From contig CM041465.1 of NCBI GenBank assembly GCA_023213395.1, positions 206,095,741 to 206,159,740 on the forward strand: a stretch of 64,000 nt of DNA, read 5' to 3'. Positions 10,974 through 22,386 of the stretch are shown one piece after another. Position numbers and translations under genes: made by a program. The notes beneath the pieces were generated by a model. That model was not told the DNA's origin, searched no databases, and saw only the letters and a program-made list of their open reading frames with translations. The stretch is from Cycas panzhihuaensis. Lineage: Eukaryota; Cycadophyta. Each line of letters opens with the position of its first letter. Within the stretch, counting starts at the first letter, position 1.

Positions 10974-11690
10974 AGAAACATTTCCCTGGATCTTCGAAAT
11001 ATTTTTTTGCAACTATTCCAAGGCCTGTTCTTGCTTGTTCGCATGCACTAAAGAATCATCCATGTAAATTTCTACAAAATCATTCATGAACTCTGAGAAT
11101 ATGTTGATGATAGCATGTTGAAACATAGCTAGTGTGTTAGAGAGACCAAAAGGCGATACCCTATATGCTTGCGTTCCCCAAGGATATGTGAATGTTGTCT
11201 TGTCTTGATTTTTAGGTGCAATTGGAATTTGATTATAGTTAGAGAACTCATTTAAAAAGAAAAATATTTTTTTCATAACTAATTGGTCTAAAACTTGGTC
11301 AACAAAGGGTATTAGGAAGTGATCCATCCTAGTGGCATTATTTAACAATCTATAATCTATCCATACTTGGCACTTACCGCCCTTTCTGGGAACAACAACT
11401 GGGGGGAATACACATTTGCTATCCAAAATTGGATAATTAAGTTTAGCAATAAGTCATTTTTCCAATTCATCCTTTATAAATTGTAGCATCGTTGGGTTGA
11501 ATCTTCCTTGGAGTTGTCTAATTTGTATGCTACCATCTTCAGTGAAAAGGTAGTACTGACATAAATTTGGATTGATGCCTTTATGTTCTTCATAACTTTG
11601 CAAAAATATCCAAATTTCGTGCAAGCATTTGATGATTATTTTTCCTTTTAAATATATGATGATCATATGTGCAAGGTTCTATTCCCTTTA
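10974..11690 (-). pseudogene. Element G reverse transcriptase fragment
   Basis: Ty3/gypsy RT wording is clear. The pre-RT part has YEEHKGINPNLCQYY and RFNPTMLQFIKDELEK (11454-11666). The palm continues with FPPVVVPRKGGKCQVWIDYR, FLNEFSNYNQIPIAPKNQDK and TFTYPWGTQAYRVSPFGLSN. The catalytic box is EIYMDDSLVHA (near 11050). A stop lies at about 11452. The fragment ends abruptly at element B's LTR. Confidence 0.85.
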
Positions 11691-11711
11691 AATTGGATGT
11701 ATTTGTTGTTG

Positions 11712-12054
11712 TGTTAGTATGGCAGTTAAAGCTAAGAGTTAAAGTTAAGTCACCTGTTTAATGCTAAATGTGGTTTAGTTAATGTTAAGTGAAAAGGTGC
11801 GAATATTACAAAGAGTTGTAACCATTCAGGTTGAACTTACTGTTTGGAGAATTGTAAATAACCCTAGAGTTCATTGTAAAATCATCCAAGAATCATCAAT
11901 GTGATCTAACAATCTTTTGTGGTGGGTTTTTTCTTGAAAGGGTTTCCCACGTAAATTATTATGTATTGTATACCTGTGCTCTTTATTGTTACTTGTTGTG
12001 TATGATTAAGTTCCTAGAGTTTAGAATACATGCATATTTTCATGTTTCTTCACA
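11712..12054 (+). repeat. 5' LTR of element H
   Basis: It starts TGTTAGTATGGCAGTTAAAG and ends TTTCTTCACA, 343 bp. It is followed at once by TGGTATTGTAG (12055), a decayed initiator-methionine primer site. Partner of 17409-17738. Confidence 0.88.
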
Positions 12055-13370
12055 TGGTATTGTAGTTGAATGGAGTATAAAATTGAGGCAAGGTTGGGTG
12101 GATGTGATAAAAATTGAAGGTTGCCTAGTAACGCTGGTAGAGCTTTGTTTTGACGATTTAATCTTTTCCAACCATCGGAAGAGTGACATGATGGTACAAT
12201 GTTGATTGAGGAGGTGGATTTCACCTATCAATAAGAATTTCTTTATTGTTCAAGATCTAAGATCAATATTGGCATACTTCAGACCATGTTGGGCTTGTTT
12301 TGAAGCCATTCAAAGCTTGGAAGGCATATTGGGCACAATTGATGGTGATCTAACAATGTTGGGCTGCATTAGGCATGATCTGAGAGCGTTGGGCTTCATT
12401 TGAAGACTATCTAACACTATTTGGCATCAACTCTAAGTATTCAAACATCAAAAGTGATTAGACACCATTTATGGGCATGAATGAATCTGGACAAGGAGGT
12501 TTTCTGTACATATTAAGGTTGAATTGATCGTTTTGATACTTGTGGAGGGTGTTGGCCCGACTCTTTGTTGGTACATAGCTTTTGAGAAGTTTTTTGGCTT
12601 CTTGGAGCGCCCATAGTTCGATTAGTGGTTGGATCTTTGCATTGAGACATGTTTGGAGAGCATGTGCTTGGTCCTCTTAGCTATAGCAGGCTCGTGAGTG
12701 TGTTACGTGATCGTGGAGCCACGTGAAGGATGCACCTGCTTGTAACATCACCATAGCCACTTGTATCACATATTGGTGCCGCCATACTCATATTAAGATA
12801 TATTTAAGTTGTATTAAGGTTGAAAATCCTTAATATGAAACTTATATATTTTATTTTGACTTTTCAATGCTTTTAAAAAGGCCATGACATTTAGAAAGGG
12901 CACACATGGTTGTGTAATTGGCAGCCACCCATATTGCTCATATCTACCTTTTTTTCACTTATAAATACTTTCATTTTTGAAGCTTTTCGAAGGGGAAAGA
13001 CATTCCATCAATCAACATTGATCATTTGACTCATTTTTTAATCATTTCAAGCCAAAAAAAATTGCATGTGAAGTCTTGGTCACTCAAACGTATTGAATTA
13101 AGACCCATACTATTGTTTTCTTCACGGTTTTGAAATAATTTTGGGTGTTTGAAGCATGTTTTGGCAGCCCATCAGTGGTGGTTGTAAAAATATTAAAGCC
13201 TAGAGCCTGTGTGACATTAATGGTGTATGAAATCAACTATTAAACCCATTAAATATTGCATTTTGGCAAGTTTGCTTGAGAACAAAGATTTAGCAGCGTG
13301 CAGGGTGTTGTCCATGTGACTAAATGTCAAGTAGTTTGGTGAAAACAACTCATTTGTGAGCCAATTTCTC
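12055..13370 (+). other. Untranslated leader of element H
   Basis: About 1.3 kb lies between the primer site and gag, with no recognisable domain. A loose internal repeat of the words TTGGGC and GATCTAAC recurs about every 40-80 bases at 12285-12420. Short open frames here lack known motifs and are not called as genes. Confidence 0.5.
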
Positions 13371-14125
13371 ATGGGGGAGAAGGTAATGCCTTAAGTCATT
13401 TTTAATGGAAATAATTTCAGTGAGTGGAAGGCTAACATGGAGCTGGTTTTAATGGTGAATCAACTTTGGAAGATCACCAAAGATGAGTTGCTTGATATTC
13501 CATTGGATGCGAAGGAGCAAACTTGTCAAAAAGAGAAGCAGTTTATGGTTGTTGGGCTATTGGAACTATGTGTAGCACCTAGCCAGAGGGATATAGTCCA
13601 TAACCGCGATAAACCAAACAAAATCTAAACAAAATTGTGTGAAATGTACAAAAAGAAGAAGACAAATCATCGTGTTGCTTTGATGATGGAGCTTCTAATG
13701 CAACAATGGAAGACAAAAGTAATATAAGTGCTTGCCTAAATAAAAATATTGATTTGAGGAACAAATTAGAAGAGATTAAACTTGGCCCAATTGATGATGA
13801 GCTATTGTTTGCATTAGTTATGTCAAAATCACCAATTGCATTTAAAACCTTTCAAAATACCTATACAATAGATGAAATAAGGGAGGGAGAATCATTTGAG
13901 AAGATGAAAGGTCTCATTCTAGTCGAGGATGCCAACTTGAAGCACCATGGTCTGCTCAGTGGTTTTGAATCAAATCACACCTTGGTCATGAAGACACAAA
14001 GGAGAGATGAAATTCAGGAAGGGAAGTCTACACAAAAGTTAGGAGAAATAACTTGGGAGAAGAAGAATTTTGTTGGTAAATGTAATTACTGCAAGAAAGA
14101 TGGCCATAAAGGGAAGAGTTGCTAG
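13371..14125 (+). pseudogene. Element H gag
   Basis: The first ATG (13371) is followed in frame by a TAA at 13392-13394, then FNGNNFSEWKANMELVLMVN, the typical N-terminal gag fold of copia elements. LGLIELCVAPSQ-like wording ends at a stop near 13628. A shifted frame from 13706 carries the alpha-helical gag part. The zinc knuckle CNYCKKDGHKGKSC is at 14083-14125. At least one frameshift lies between 13628 and 13706. Confidence 0.78.
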
Positions 14126-14189
14126 TTCAAATGGTAGGACAAATGCAGAGCAACTAAGGATGAGAAAGGAAGGGTGTTGTAGCTTACTA

Positions 14190-14760
14190 TGCAAAAGTAT
14201 TGGCTTTGTTTGTTGGGTCAAATCAAAGAGACTTTTGGATTTTGGATTCAGGAGTGCAAAGATGTGTTTCTTTTCAGAAACAGAACTTTGACACATGGAA
14301 TGGTGGTCCTAGTGAAGCTGGAATCATTCTTGGAGATGTGGGCGTATTGCCCATTGAGGGTGTTGGCACTAATTTCACTTGCAGGAGGCAAAGGTGTGTA
14401 TTACATACCAAAAATAAAAATGAACCTTTTGTCAGCATGAGAGATACACAAACAAGGCATGGAGGTTGAGCTCTATAAAGACAGATGCCTAATTAAGGAT
14501 CCTAAGAAAAATTTCTTTATCATTGCTACTAAAAACGTGAGGGATAATTTTTGGGTGTTTGAGAAGTTTCAATCCCAAAATAGATCCTATGCCTTTGTAG
14601 TTGATGTTGATGATGTGAGTAAATTGTGGTATGAATGCCTTGGACACTTTAATTACAAAAAAATAGCACTTATGAATTTATTGAAAATGGTGGAAGGATT
14701 GCCCCATGTTTCTTGTTTAGAAAGTGTATGTGCAGAAAGCATCATTGCTATCGTTTTGCT
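14190..14760 (+). pseudogene. Element H protease and GAG-pre-integrase
   Basis: The protease line is readable as FWILDSGVQRCVSFQKQNFD (about 14229-14290). Here the active site DSGA has become DSGV and the conserved H/M after it is changed. GAG-pre-integrase follows at 14459-14760 with MEVELYKDRCLIKDP and LWYECLGHFNYKKIALMN. The frame changes between the two parts and again near 14713. Confidence 0.75.
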
Positions 14761-15500
14761 CGGGATTGTGTTTGGAGAGCCAAGAAGAAGCTGGAGCTCA
14801 TGCATTCTGATGTGATGGGTCCTCTCTCAAACCCTTCCATATCTAGAGCTTGTCATACTTTAGTGTTTGTAGATGATTATACTAGGAAGGCATGGGTATA
14901 TTTCCTGAAGAATAAGTACGAAGTGTTTGACTGCTCTCATAAATGGAAGGTACATGTTGAGAATGAATGTGAAAATAAAATAAAAGTTTTAAGGAATGAT
15001 AATGGCAAGGAATGCAGCAATAATGCTTTTAGTCAATTTTGTCTAATTTATGGTATAAAGTAGGAATTCATAATCATGTATACCCCAAAGCAAAACGGTG
15101 TTGCTAAAAGAAAGAACCATACCCTGATGTAATCAACAAGGTATATGGTGCATGCGAAGAACTTGCCGCCTAAATTTTGGGCAGAAGTTGTTGGGACTGC
15201 CATTTATATCCTAAATATGGTACTGACAAAAGCAATTCATGGCATGACCCCTAAAGAAAAATGGACCAGTCATAAACCTACTATTGACCATTTGAAAACC
15301 TTTGGGTGCATTGCATATGCATGTATCCCAGGCGAAAATTGCAAAAAAATGGATTGCAAGAATTTGAAGTGTATTTTTGTGGGGTATTTTGATCAAAACA
15401 AAGTTTACAAGCTATGGGATCTATAGGGGAGAAAACTTATGATTAGTCGAGATGCAAAATTTGATGAGTCTATGACATATCATGCTGAGAAGATGTTGTC
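14761..15500 (+). pseudogene. Element H integrase
   Basis: The core has LMHSDVMGP (first D, about 14800), VFVDDYTRKAWVYFLKNK, VLRNDNGKEC (second D, about 14998) and QNGVAKRKN (about 15090). In the last motif the third catalytic residue E is K (AKRKN in place of AERKN), so it would be inactive even without the stops at 15061 and 15129. The tail has HLKTFGCIAYACIPG and LKCIFVGYFDQNKVYKL. Confidence 0.82.
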
Positions 15501-15689
15501 TGAAGAATCCTTTTAACCCTCACTACTTCCATTTCTTGATGTTGCTTCATCAGTTGCAGAGGACAAGGAATCAAGCACTATGATTTAGATAGAAGAAAGA
15601 CCGAGTGGAGAAGGGAATAATCAGGAGAAATCACATGTGGAGGCACCTACAACATTGGGTGTTTCTATGCCATTATGGGCCAAGAAGAC

Positions 15690-17365
15690 CATTCAAGATT
15701 TTGGTGTGACATTATAGAATCTTATAGATAAATGAAGAACAAGAAGCCAGCATACCAATTAGACTCTAGTGGTGGATACCACATACTCCCAAGACCTAGC
15801 TTCATATGATGAAGTCAAAGATGATCCTCATTGGAGAGCTACTATGGAGGAGGGATTTGGTTCTCTCATAAAAAATGCAACATGGAAGTTAGTTCTTCTG
15901 CCTCTTAAGAAAAACCTCGTTGGTTGCAAGTGGGTCTACAAGACTAAGTTTCACTCTGATGGAGAGGTGGACAAGTACAAGGCTAGACTTGTTGCGCAAG
16001 CATTTAAACAAAAAGAACGAATCACTTATGAGGAGATATTTGCACCAATCTCCAAGATGACAATGACCCTTTTGATCCTTTCACTGGTAGCAAAATATAG
16101 TTGCGAGATACATCAATTAGATGGAAAATCAACATTTCTTAATAGAGAGTTGAAAGAGGAGATATACATGGCACAACTTCTTGGTTTTGTTAAGGAAGGA
16201 TAGCCGCATCTTTTGTGTTGGTTGAAAAAATCACTTTATGGCTTGAAACAAGCACTGCATGTACGGTATATAAAGATCGATGCTAACTTAAAAGAAGAAG
16301 GGTTCATTGTTACAGATCTGGAGCCAAATCTTATCTTAAAAGGAAGGGAACATCAATAGTAGCTATTGTGTTATACATTGATGATTTAATCATTGTTGGC
16401 AACTACATTAAGACCATTGTGCAAGTTAAATCCAATTTAGGAGTGACCTTTGACATGACAGTTCTCGGGGCTTTGCATTACCTCTTAGGCATTGAGATAA
16501 GGTAGATGGAAGATAGAATTTTGGTGTTACAAACAAAATATGTGAAGAGCCTGCTTGAGAAATTTAAAATGGAGGATTGCAAGCTTGTTCAAGCACCATG
16601 TGCCAAAGGCACAAAGCTCTTGAAAGATATGAACAACCTGTTGTAGATTGAATGTTGTATAGACAACTAGTAGGGAGTTTAATCTATTTGACTCATACCA
16701 GGTTAGATATTGTTTATGTTGTCAGATTATTCTCCCGTTATATACAAAATCCACAGAACCACATTGGGTTGTAGTAAAGTAGATTCTAGGATATTTGAAG
16801 GGAACTCTTAATCTTGGTGTTGAGCACCTTCATAATAGAGATGTAAAGTTGCATGGATACACTAATGCAGATTGGGGAGAAGACTTTAACAATCAGAAAT
16901 CCATTGTTAGATATGTGTTTGGTATTAGTAATGGATTTGTATCGTGGCAGTTGAAGAAACGACAAATAGTGGCACTATCTTCTACAGAGGCAGAGTATCA
17001 AGGATTTATTGTTGGTGTAAAAGAAGTTGTATGGTTATAAGGACTTTTGAATATCCTTGTTATATCTTGTAGCACTCTAATTGTTTTAGTCGATGACTAG
17101 AGCACTGTTCGTTTATTAAAGAATCTAGAGTTTCATACATGTACGGAGCATATTGAAATTCAACACCGCTATATTCGTGAACATATCAAAGTAGGGAAGG
17201 TGCAGGTCGACTTTTGTTCGAGTGAGAAGTAGCTTGTAGACGTGTTTACTGAAGCACTTACTGAAGATCAATTCACTAAGATTCATACCATATTGGGACT
17301 CAGAGAAGCTATCCTTGAAGGGGGATGTATCGCCAAGAATAATTCTAGCCTTCGTCGATGATAAT
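15690..17365 (+). pseudogene. Element H reverse transcriptase and RNase H
   Basis: RT starts with WRATMEEGFGSLIKNATWKL and CKWVYKTKFHSDGEVDKYKARLV in 15769-16203. The catalytic box is readable as YIDDLIIVG (about 16375-16400) in a shifted frame. RNase H (16795-17040) has GYTNADWGEDFNNQKS and ALSSTEAEYQG. A decayed tail (IEIQHRYIREHIKVG, then VDVFTEALTEDQF) reaches about 17290. Stops at 16201, around 16502, 16645 and 17038 and a frameshift near 16330 disable it. Confidence 0.83.
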
Positions 17366-17398
17366 TTCAAACTGCAGATCAAATCCCCACATTTACAT

Positions 17399-17738
17399 TA
17401 AGGGGGGATGTTAATGTGGTAGTTAAAGTTAAGCCATTTGTTTAATGTTAAATGTGGTTTAGTTAATGTTAAGTGAAAAGGTGGAAATATTACAGAGAAT
17501 CACAACCATTCAAGTTGGATGTACCGTTTGGGGGACTATAAATAACCTCAAAGTCCATTGTAAAATTATCCAAGAATCATCAATGTGATCTAACAATCTT
17601 TTGTGGTAGGTTTTTTTCCAAAAGGGTTTCCCATGTAAATTATTGTGTACTGTGTACCTATGCTCTTTATTGTTGCTTGTTGTGTATGATCAAGATCCTA
17701 TAGTTCAAAATACATGCATGTTTTCATATTTTTTCACA
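17399..17738 (+). repeat. Polypurine tract and 3' LTR of element H
   Basis: TAAGGGGGGA at 17399-17408 is the polypurine tract. The LTR then starts TGTTAATGTGGTAGTTAAAG (17409) and ends TTTTTTCACA (17738), 330 bp. It shares with the 5' LTR the long block AAGAATCATCAATGTGATCT and the end region ATACATGCATNTTTTCAT. Confidence 0.88.
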
Positions 17739-18700
17739 TTGTGGATGTCTTTCTTCAATTTTAGACTTGGAATCTTCATTTAAGCTTGGACCTTCTGTTG
17801 CTATACTGAATATAGAATTATATTGACCATAATTCAAGGCATCTTGCCTTTTTAATACTATTTAGTTGCTATTTTCTATTGCATCAAATGATCATAAATT
17901 TCTGCTTCATTATTTGTCTATTTTCTCTATATTAGAGTTAGTTTTTCTTCATCGAATGCTTGCTTGTACTCACCTAGGCTAGGACTTTGATAAATTTCTT
18001 CATTCTCGTTCCAATTTGGAGTGAAAATTTTGTAACCTTCAAGGTTCTCTTCATCATCCGATTCAATCCATTATGCTTGATCTTGTTCTTCGACATTTAC
18101 TGAGGTCATTAGAGGTGCTACTGCAAATAAAGACAAAACTTGCATATGATTCCCATTTGCAATCCACATCTTTCCTAATATGCATGTGATGATAGCATCT
18201 ATGGTAGCAAGTTATGGTCTTCCAAGGAAAATGGGGTATCCTTCACAATTTCCTTTTGGTTTTACAACCACAAAGTCTATTGGGAATTTCCACTTATAGA
18301 CTTGGTCACAAATATCCACGAGGGCTCCTTTTAGTTGTACTAATCTATCTGCCATATACATAATCATTGTTCTTTTTTGCATGTCTTGAATGTTTAATCA
18401 CTTCATCGTTCTTAAGGTCATCATGCTTATCATTGCACCACGGCTAGCAAGTGCCTTTTCTACCTTCATTCTGTGGATGGAAAAATTCATCTCAAGGCTT
18501 CTTGGGTCTCCATATTTAATCATTGGTTGTTTCTCTTGGATAACATTTTTGTTGCACCTACAAGGGGAATGGAGACTAGGTCCCTTCGCTTTTACTTTTT
18601 CATATTTCTACATAATTACATTACCTGCTTTGCATAAATAAGAGTATCTTTTATTATTGCAACAATGGTATGTAGTTCTAAGTGTTTTCTAATTCATCTT
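17739..18700 (-). pseudogene. Element G protease region
   Basis: Read on the minus strand, 18370-18140 gives QLKGALVDICDQVYKWKFPI, then DFVVVKPKGNCEGYPIFLGR, and an AxIDAIITCMLGKMWIANGN tail. This is the conserved end of plant gypsy aspartic proteases (FVV...GYPI-LGRP-LAT-DA). Frameshifts and stops are frequent, for example at the W that should follow GRP. The part left of about 18000 is Glu/Asn-rich linker with no motif. It breaks off at element H. Confidence 0.72.
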
Positions 18701-20709
18701 TAAAATTATAAGGAATCTCTTTTTTCTCCTCTTTTAGCCCTTTGTGTGGATATGGCACATGATTCATCCCTTCTTGGGTGGCTTCTTGTTACTTCTTTTG
18801 AAGTATTTGTCCACTTTTCCTTCTTTTCTATTGTCACAATTTTTTTTCCATCTTTTCCTTTAGTTTCATGCAAAGGGAATTGCTTTGGAGGCTTTATCTT
18901 GTTCCCTTCAACATAATCTAAAGGGAACTACTGTCTTTTTGTTGCTATAAATTTCTCCTTCAAGTTCCTTTCAGTTGCTTCCAGAGGGACTTGCCGCATA
19001 TGCTCATCATTAGAATCTTAAATTTTCATTTCTTGTCATTTGAACTTGTTTTCTTGAATGAAGCTGTACCCTGACACAATTGGTTATCTCATCCATTTGT
19101 ATAAGAGGAAAGGAATCATGTTGTTTTGATGCAGCATTGGGCCATTTTAATATTTTCCCTTGTGTAATCCATGCAAGAGATTGGTGACCTTTAGGTCTCA
19201 TCCCCCTTAGGTTGGGCATTCCTTAGGTGGGCAAAGTTAACTAAGGTGTAGAAATAGGGGAAGAAAATCGATTATTTTGATTAAGACCCAAGTTACTTTG
19301 TTCAACCATATGTGGTCCTATTTGAGAATTTAATTGTCCTAAAGAATTGATACAATTAGTATCATACATATTATATGGCATAAACTCTAAATATGTTGGA
19401 GCTTGAAAATATGGGGCATAATATGGACCACAGGATTGATTGTGCTAAGGTAGTCCTTGAGGAAAGAATAGAGGCATTGTATATCCTTGCAGTTTGTAAT
19501 GTCCCATAGGGGGGTATTGGGGATTAGAATAGTACATACTGAGTGGGTAAGAAACTGCCTAAGCTAATATCCTTTTCTGAGTGCATTTAGTATTGGTTCT
19601 ATTTCCTTGATTTCCTTTGATTCTACATGTAAGCAACACCTGTTATTGCTTCATTTTCACATGCCTCCACTGCATTTGCAAAATCCTCATATTTTGATTA
19701 TTTTCTTATAGCAATGAATGATCGTGACTGAGATTCCTTCCTCTTGATCTCTAGTCTCGTTAATTGTTTTGCAACGAAAGATAAAATATCTTGCTTCATG
19801 TCCCCTAGTGCATTGCGAAGCTCCATTCTGCTGATCATGCTAGTGACTAGATTCTCTTTCTGAGGAAAAGTAGGATTGGGTGCTATTATTCTGAGTCCCA
19901 CATTTTCTAATCCTCATTCCTTTGAATTTTTGTGATATTTTAAACATATTTCTTTAATGCTTTCAAGCGATTTGTTTGAAGTTTTATTTCCTCTCGTCAT
20001 CTCCACCCACATCCTTACGAGTGGTTCCAATCCTTCGAAGCAAATTGTTTCAAGAGTGATCTTAGGACAGCCATGATTTGAGTGTCTTCTTATCAAGTAT
20101 TCTAGCCCTTCAATGTAATCCTTGATGGATTCATCCTCCAACCGTTTGATCCTCGAAGTTCATCCTTGTAGGTCTTCGTTTTGTTGGTAACCACAATACT
20201 TGCTTAGAAATAATTCTTCAATGTCTAGCCAAGATTCAATAGAGCCTCCGTGCAAGCTTATAATCATTCAGGGTACTATCTTTCAAGGTGGATGGAAATA
20301 GCTCTTTCATGTCTAGCTAAGATTTAATATAGCCTTCGTGTAGGCTTATAATTATTCATGGTATCATCTTTGAAGGTGGATGGAAATAGTTTTAATTGTT
20401 GCACATCTGAGTGGTAATTAAAGTTAGATAAAGGACTTGAAATTTGAACAAGAACACATTTGGGTCTTCATGGTTCTTCTCATAAAATTGTGGCAAATGC
20501 TCTGGAATGCCCTTTGCCTTATTAGATTTTCCTTTATCTGAATAAGAAATTGGAAAGTATGCAGCCCTACATTCCTTTGTATCTTCCATGGTGAGTTTAT
20601 TTTTGTTATTACTCAGGCTCTTTGCTTTTGTCTCCTCCTGGTGGTGTTTTTTGTTTTCAACGTTGGCTACCACAAATCTCCGCAAAGAATCATGGAACCT
20701 GCTCCTCAT
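18701..20709 (-). pseudogene. Element G gag
   Basis: The gag starts near 20709. GIPEHLPQFYEKNHEDPNVF (about 20500) is the opening of the Retrotrans_gag fold. Helical capsid remnants are at 20141-19914 (DESIKDYIEGLEYLIRRHSN and ETICFEGLEPLVRMWVEMTR). A Gln/Pro/Tyr-rich C-terminal part lies at 19700-19000. Repeated stops and shifts separate the pieces. No clear CCHC knuckle was found, as in several plant gypsy groups. Confidence 0.7.
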
Positions 20710-21303
20710 AAGCTGGTTTTATAAACCTTTGCATAGTCCCTGTGCAATTCAATGAATGGCCACCATTCCTTGGAAACATTACCAAAATGAGGGGTCTTTG
20801 AAGAGCAAAACATTCTCAAAAATGTCGTGTTGAACCAGGGTATATAACTTAGAATGGTGCTAGATAGGAAATCCCCATTTGCCACATAACATTGCAGAAA
20901 TAGAGGCTAACAGTTCTATGATCAAATTGGCTTTGCACCCTCTTATGTAAGAATTGTGCCACCATCTCTAAAAGAACAAACTAAGGTGGTTAGCGCAAGA
21001 TCCAAAGCACACACAATCAAATCTTAACTACGAAGGCATCCCCTGTTCTCTAGGTTGAATGTCTGCAAGCTCCACGATGCTCTCTTCCTAATTTAATAGG
21101 TTCAGATACTGATTGTGGAATGGTCACAAGATGAAACTCTTTGAGATGAGAAGCCCTTCTGATTTCATTTCATTTCATGAAGTTTATTTATACATGAGAA
21201 AATAGCTGTAATTAACTACAAGATGGTTACAGTTCCTTGTTGGACTCTTTTCATCCCTATGAAATAACTAATTTAGCTACTGATAGTTTTTCTAACCCGC
21301 ACA
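20710..21303 (-). repeat. Candidate leader, primer site and 5' LTR of element G
   Basis: Upstream of gag on the minus strand, 20710-21098 is untranslated. At 21099-21113 the minus strand reads TCAGTATCTGAACC, close to the TGGTATCAGAGCC primer site. Then 21114-21303 has LTR form: on the minus strand TGTGCGGG...CCATTCCACA, 190 bp, with TGTATAAATAAAC as a TATA-like box near 21190. No partner LTR is in the window, so the ends are provisional. Confidence 0.45.
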
Positions 21304-21368
21304 ACTATGGACAACAGTTCCCTTTGGTTTGTGCTGAAGGGAAAGTCCCATTAGGCCGATCTGAAGGG
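21304..21368. other. Short unassigned spacer between G and J
   Basis: These 65 bases carry no recognisable element. The last five (AAGGG) are the left target duplication of element J. Confidence 0.5.
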
Positions 21369-22246
21369 TGTTGGAGCATATTGTGACACGCTGGGCTATG
21401 GGCATCCTTGGATTGGACCAGAGAGAGGCTGGGTATCCTTGGATTGGACCAAAGAGAGGCTGGGTATCCTTGGATTATGTAGGTACAGACCGTACAAAGG
21501 TACGCATGCATCAAGAAGTGAAGAATTCAGCATTCGTGCACGTATGACAAAAGTGCGCACGGTAAAGGTATGCAACACAGATACGTACCTCCAGGCAGAA
21601 CGCAAGCAAACAGGAATGGTACGCATGAGAAGACTGGGCAGAAGGAAGCCTAGGATGACGCCGACGCACGCATGCATGTACGGATGAGTTAAGACACCGA
21701 TTAAGGAACTAACCAATGGTTAGAAGAGGTACGCTTGATCGAAAAGGTACGGTTATGACAGACAGTCATAACCCTTCAGCCAAAGGACACCAAAGGAGCA
21801 TATTTAAGAGGCTTCTCAAGGACCATTCGGTTAGGGTGAGAGCCAAGTATACCAGTACGCATTGGTACGGAGATCAGTACGCATGATGACCCTAAGCCGT
21901 GTATTTTGATGGGTACCTCCTGGATATGCATGTGACAAAGTGAATGTATGAGGCTGGAATGCACAGGGAATGCATTCCAGCACCTTGTGTAAAAGAACTT
22001 ATTGCTTAATAAAATAAGAGTTGCGTGGAAAGTGTAGATTCTCTGTGTTGCAAGGATTGAATGTGAAATAGGTGCTGATCTCTGTACTGCTGTGTGTCGT
22101 TGTGCTATAATCATGTGGAAATATTAATAAATCTGTGTGATCTATGTGGATGATGATGTTGACTGTGTCCTAAACTAGACTATAACCTGTGTAACCTTGA
22201 CAAGTGTATTGATCTCATAAGGGGTGTGGAAATCTCTAAGTCAACA
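21369..22246 (+). repeat. 5' LTR of element J
   Basis: It starts TGTTGGAGCATATTGTGACA and ends CTCTAAGTCAACA, 878 bp. It contains about 2.5 copies of a 31-bp minisatellite (ATCCTTGGATTGGACC...GGCTGGGT, 21403-21476) and many GTACGCA words. ATTTAAGAGGCTTC near 21802 is a candidate TATA region, and AATAAAATAAG near 22008 a candidate polyadenylation signal. The internal region begins TTGGTTGCGTTGCC; the priming tRNA was not identified. Confidence 0.92.
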
Positions 22247-22386
22247 TTGGTTGCGTTGCCTACGTCCATTGAGGAGGGATAGGGCCTAGGAGTTTCAAAA
22301 GGAGGAATGTGTAAAGGACAGAGGACCCTGGCTGTCGTCGTGATGGCAGGCCGTAACTAAGCCTCCGACAGCCAGGGGGCCTTCCA

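Larger units (their letters stand above)
11712..17738 (+). mobile_element. Complete copia element H with both LTRs
   Basis: This plus-strand Ty1/copia element has LTRs at 11712-12054 and 17409-17738. They are clearly alike over their whole length, with scattered differences. Internal order is leader, gag, protease, integrase, RT, RNase H, polypurine tract. Flanks read TTGTTG (11706-11711) and TTGTGG (17739-17744), a possible decayed target duplication. Every coding part has stops or frameshifts, so this is an old copy that can no longer move by itself. Confidence 0.9.
10974..21303 (-). mobile_element. Gypsy element G, split by element H
   Basis: This minus-strand Ty3/gypsy relic is in two parts. 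The right part (17739-21303) holds the 5' LTR, leader, gag and protease. The left part (10974-11711) holds the RT start. The copia element H lies between protease and RT, in the place and orientation expected if it inserted into G. RNase H and integrase would lie further left but are missing: element B's LTR begins at 10973. That the two parts are one element is inferred from order and strand. Confidence 0.7.

Noticed and set aside
21439-21687. 82-codon frame in J's 5' LTR
   Set aside because: It lies wholly in LTR sequence. A shifted counterpart appears in the 3' LTR, which marks it as chance.
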